A stretch of DNA of 24,272 nucleotides from a virus. Made by a program: the position numbers and the translations under genes. The notes under the pieces are model-generated. The model ran no database searches and had not been told where the DNA came from. It saw nothing but the letters and a program-made list of their open reading frames with translations. The DNA is taken from positions 1 through 24,272 of IMG/VR virus record IMGVR_UViG_3300013129_000032; one strand, 5' to 3'. This document shows positions 23,758 through 24,272 of this stretch, piece by piece. Each line of letters starts with the position of its first letter. Position 1 is the stretch's first letter.

Positions 23758-24272
23758 ATGGGCAGCAAGAAAAATACCGGAATGTTAATTGACGGGGTAT
23801 TTGCCTCGCAAGCAATTGACTCGTCAGGCGAGGTCCTTTCTATCGAAGGGCTCGACATCACCACCCTCGAAGAAGGGTGGGGTGTCGCCAATTACGAGCA
23901 CCTGGGTGAGAAGGACGGTTGCGGTCGTGAGGTGGTCGGTAAAATCGTGTATGCTAGGAAGATTTTTGACGAAAAAGACTGCGAAAACGAGCGTCAGCTA
24001 GACTACTTCAAGAAAATCAAGGAAGTGCCATACTTGTATGGCATTGTCCGTCTCCATGACGGTGCTGGCCACGATGGTGCGCGTGCCCTTGCAGCCCAAA
24101 TTCGCGACGCTGTTGCAAATGACGAGAAAATTGTTGTCAGGTACTCCATAGAGGGTGCAACTACAAAAAAAGACGGCAACAAGATTTCGCAAGCCATTGC
24201 CAAGAAGGTGGCAATGACCCTGAAGCCGTGCAATAAGACTGCTATTTCAGGACTGATTGAAGACCCCAATGC
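23758..24272 (+). CDS. Capsid maturation protease candidate (cut by window end)
   Basis: The first 171 complete codons are visible; the gene runs off the window. ATG 23758 is chosen; GTG 23728 in the same frame would add ten residues with no better ribosome binding site. The sequence follows the prohead protease (S78-like) plan: an opening strand GVFASQAIDSSGEVLSIEGLD, His48 in ANYEHLG followed by VGKIVYARKIF, then Ser130 in VVRYSIEGAT, and further on LKPCNKTAISGLIEDP. His48 and Ser130 are the likely catalytic pair. Such proteases cut scaffold and coat proteins before packaging and normally follow portal and minor head genes, as here after the inserted island. The identification is from pattern and context. 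Confidence 0.65.
   Translation, partial: MGSKKNTGMLIDGVFASQAIDSSGEVLSIEGLDITTLEEGWGVANYEHLGEKDGCGREVVGKIVYARKIFDEKDCENERQLDYFKKIKEVPYLYGIVRLHDGAGHDGARALAAQIRDAVANDEKIVVRYSIEGATTKKDGNKISQAIAKKVAMTLKPCNKTAISGLIEDPN

Noticed and set aside
1-24272. tRNA genes, CRISPR arrays, insertion sequences, attachment sites
   Set aside because: Gaps between genes are all under about 120 bases and none shows cloverleaf, regular spaced repeats, transposase or integrase sequence.

Overview
The window is a stretch of a tailed double-stranded DNA phage genome (Caudoviricetes type). The evidence is a portal protein, large and small terminase subunits, a gp7-type minor head protein and a capsid protease candidate in one block, preceded by a phage-style replication and recombination block. 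Genes are packed almost end to end with ATGA, TAATG or TTGA overlaps, and all but one lie on the + strand. No rRNA, tRNA, CRISPR array or insertion sequence was seen. The host cannot be named from this sequence. Because the phage carries its own C-family (DnaE/PolIII alpha type) polymerase, RecA-like recombinase, SSB and DnaB-like helicase, it is probably large and replicates with considerable autonomy.

Layout. (1) Positions 1-9485, replication and recombination: the tail of an unknown gene; a DnaE-type polymerase split into two genes immediately after the catalytic Asp-x-Asp motif; an unknown protein; a probable single-stranded DNA binding protein ended by a strong terminator; a small coiled-coil protein; a RecA/UvsX-like recombinase ended by a second hairpin; and a DnaB-like helicase. 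(2) Positions 9485-14100, accessory and nuclease genes: a ClpP-like serine peptidase with an intact triad, a membrane-anchored protein, a PLP-dependent aminotransferase, two unknowns (one with HEAT-like repeats), a Mre11/SbcD-like metallophosphoesterase and a basic-tailed unknown. (3) Positions 14039-20832, packaging and head: TerS candidate, TerL, a beta-rich structural protein, portal, minor head protein and a small unknown. (4) Positions 20825-23724, a cargo island inside the head module: a lone reverse-strand gene, two small genes each with its own sigma70-like promoter, a second metallophosphoesterase, and an Rnl5-like RNA ligase. (5) From position 23758, head genes resume with a capsid maturation protease candidate cut by the window end.

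How the parts fit. The split polymerase, SSB, recombinase and helicase would form the replisome and recombination core, with the Mre11-like nuclease helping process ends. TerS, TerL, portal, minor head protein and protease form the capsid and packaging machine. The island looks like a moron-type insertion. Its RNA ligase and phosphoesterase could repair RNA broken by host defences.

Most notable observations: the fractured DnaE whose active-site aspartates lie on two polypeptides, with two mutually similar inserted modules; three promoters in about 360 bp that all place the predicted transcription start on the ATG (leaderless mRNAs); a Cys-x2-Cys-x5-Cys cluster in TerL; and an RNA-repair-like gene pair.
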